DNA from: Dillenia suffruticosa
Taxonomy: Eukaryota; Streptophyta; Magnoliopsida; Dilleniales; Dilleniaceae
Assembly (NCBI GenBank): GCA_033439265.1
Contig: JAVTVX010000026.1
Coordinates: forward strand, 13,827,001-13,891,000
Direction of reading: 5' to 3'
Length of the DNA stretch: 64,000 nt
Positions within the stretch are counted from its first letter, which is position 1. Each line of letters starts with the position of its first letter. Shown here piece after piece: positions 62,380-64,000 of the stretch. Both the position numbers and the translations under genes were made by a program. Below the pieces are notes generated by a model. It was not told the DNA's origin, searched no databases, and saw only the letters and a list, made by a program, of their open reading frames with translations.

Positions 62380-62790
62380 CAGTGATGGTTTTGAGGTTGT
62401 TCTCATCGTAGGAGCTTCCGTTTGTTCGCAGCATCACAAGGCACCTTGCACAGGTGCAAAAAAGTCTGCTTTTGGAAGATTGCAGCGCAGCTGTGCCTTC
62501 TTGGCACAGCTGCAATCTCAGCTGCCTGTCAAGGATTTCGAGAGCAGCTGCGACCCTTTGGCACTGCTGCACCCCCAGCAGCTTGCTTGTTAATCTTCAG
62601 CACAGCTGTGCCACTCCTAGCACAGCTGTGGTCCCCATCTTAAGTTAGCTCCTGTATCTTTGCAACCCTAGCATATAAAAGGGGCTTTTAATGTTCAGAA
62701 TGAGGTGGACTGTGTGTCGGCCAAAAAAAGCGAGAGAGAAGAGAGAGAGAGAGAGCCCTTATGAGACTAATGACTGAAGTCTCATGTTGT
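62380..62790 (+). repeat. Putative 5' LTR or leader of a decayed copia element
   Basis: Precedes copia gag. Holds a TATA-like GCATATAAAAGGGGC at 62671-62685, six CAGCTG palindromes (62488-62628) and a GA run (about 62729-62754). No LTR border, primer-binding site or partner LTR could be fixed, since the 3' side lies outside the window. Confidence 0.4.
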
Positions 62791-62799
62791 TGAGTTCAA

Positions 62800-64000
62800 C
62801 TTCATCATCACCAATTTGTCCTAAAGTGGTAAAGATCGATGACGAAGTTATGCTCCTCGCCCTCGATATATAAGAACTTTCGAGAGACGTTCCTATTCAG
62901 AAGGGAATCAGTTGCCTTGCAAGATATGAAATTAGCACTGCCCTAATGGAGAAGCAAACGTTTCATGTGGAAAGGAGAGTCAAAAGGATATTCTTACAGT
63001 CAAAGGTAGACCAGAAGAATGGGATTCAAGGGGTAGCAAATAGAAGGTTATACCAAAATCAAAGCAAAGAAATTTGATGTCACTTTTGTAAGAAGAAAGG
63101 GCATATCAGGGCTGACTACTGGAACTTGCAAAAGAAGCTTCAGAATCAGAATGATCAAAATCAGAACAAGCCAGAGGCTAATGTTAGTGAAGCTAATCAG
63201 GATATTCTAAGTTTGTTCTTACTGTTTCACATGTTTCATGCTTCAAGAATAAATGGGTAATAGAATTGACATGTTTACCCTATATGAGGCTGTCAATAGT
63301 GGAGTTGTGATGATAAGGAATAATGCATCATTTAATGTTGTCGGTGTTGAAACGGTCCAAATCAAATTGTCAGATACAGTGGTTACAACCGTTTCATGTC
63401 AGAAATGTCCCAGATTTAAAGAAAAATCGGATCTCGTTGGATACCCTAGGTAAATGGGATGCAAGTACTTCATTGAAGGTGAAGTTATGAAGGTGAGCAA
63501 GGGTGCTTAGGTGGTGATGAAGGCAAAAATGGTGGCTCTGAATTTATGTATTGGAAGGGACAACCACAACAGGAGCACTGCAGTCCCTTCATCATTCCTG
63601 TCAGATATAGAGGTCACCAGGTTGAGGCTTGGGCACCTGAGTGAGAAGGATATGAATATGCTGACCAAGAAAGGCTACTCTGGTCAGAGTATGGGTAATT
63701 TGGAGTTTTGTGAACATTGTGTATTGGGAGAACAGAAATTTCAGCACCGGAGTTGAGACAAAGGGTACCCTGACTATACCAGTTCGGATTTATGGGATCC
63801 TTTGCAGGTTCGTTCAAAGAGTGGAGCTCCGTATATGCTAACAATTTTCAACAACTTCTCTAAAAAAGTGTTCAAGTATTTCAAGAAATGGAAGATCAGA
63901 AGTGATAATGGGCTTGAATTTTGTTCCTCAAAGTTTAGTGAGTTTTTCAAGGAGAAAGGGATTGTGAGACACCAAACAGTTAGGCATACCCCACAGCAAA
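62800..64000 (+). pseudogene. Ty1/copia polyprotein, decayed, running off the right edge
   Basis: Plus-sense pieces in order: gag (VMLLALDI near 62850), a zinc-knuckle relic CHFCKKKGHIRADYW at 63078 in which the last Cys reads Tyr, a protease relic (LYEAVNSGVVMIRNN, VVGVETVQIKLSD), the GAG-pre-integrase domain (LRLGHLSEKDMNMLTKKG, LEFCEHCVLGEQKF) and integrase (SDNGLEFCSSKFSEF, then IVRHQTVRHTPQQ at the edge). Stops, frame changes and a deletion of some 40 residues before the SDNGLEF motif show it is dead. It lies where the first MED25 exons would be expected, so it sits in or next to an early MED25 intron. Confidence 0.75.

Noticed and set aside
62422-62648. Overlapping plus frames rich in Ala, Cys and Leu
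   Set aside because: Generated by the repeated CAGCTG/GCACAGCTG sequence of the putative LTR.
1-64000. CRISPR arrays, bacterial operons, biosynthetic or defence clusters
   Set aside because: None seen. Gene structure is plant nuclear, and the neighbouring genes have unrelated housekeeping or regulatory roles.

Overview
The window is nuclear DNA of a flowering plant, almost certainly a eudicot outside the Brassicaceae and possibly woody. The genes have many GT-AG introns, intergenic DNA is very AT-rich, GA/CT microsatellites are common, and the repeats are typical plant families (Ty3/gypsy and Ty1/copia LTR elements, RTE-like LINEs, hAT-like MITEs, short retroposons). I cannot name the species.

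Many supplied open frames are shadows, so I rebuilt the genes exon by exon from splice sites and reading phase. In order: a decayed PLAC8/cadmium-resistance-like gene cut by the left edge (79-550, minus); a 2.76-kb solo LTR with a perfect 5-bp target duplication (1481-4243); a small conserved plant gene of unknown function (6485-7370, plus); a PERIANTHIA (PAN/TGA8)-like bZIP gene with an in-frame stop (7921-12063, minus); gypsy debris (about 14.8-17.1 kb); a choline-transporter-like SLC44/PNS1 gene (18153-23640, minus); an AT-rich desert (24-30 kb); an aspartyl protease gene with a frameshift (30124-31613, minus); an internally deleted gypsy element with both LTRs (34183-37601); a GDT1-like UPF0016 gene (37863-42383, plus); a degraded ClpS-like fragment (43518-43793, minus); an intact LHT-type amino-acid transporter (45735-48139, minus); and MED25/PFT1, all but its N-terminal exons (50585-62253, minus), followed by a decayed copia element running off the right edge.

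From memory, this gene order matches two Arabidopsis regions merged into one: PCR11/PCR12-PAN-GDT1-like 5-ClpS (At1g68610-At1g68660) and choline transporter-aspartyl protease-GDT1-like 4-LHT-like 6-MED25 (At1g25500-At1g25540). The genes do not form one pathway; what joins them is conserved position. Four members here look damaged (PLAC8, PAN, aspartyl protease, ClpS), while the SLC44-like, GDT1-like and LHT-like genes and the visible MED25 exons keep perfect reading phase. I found no new defence or biosynthetic system. The most notable signals are the selective loss of arginine codons in the PAN copy, the merged microsynteny, and several transposon insertions dated by target duplications.
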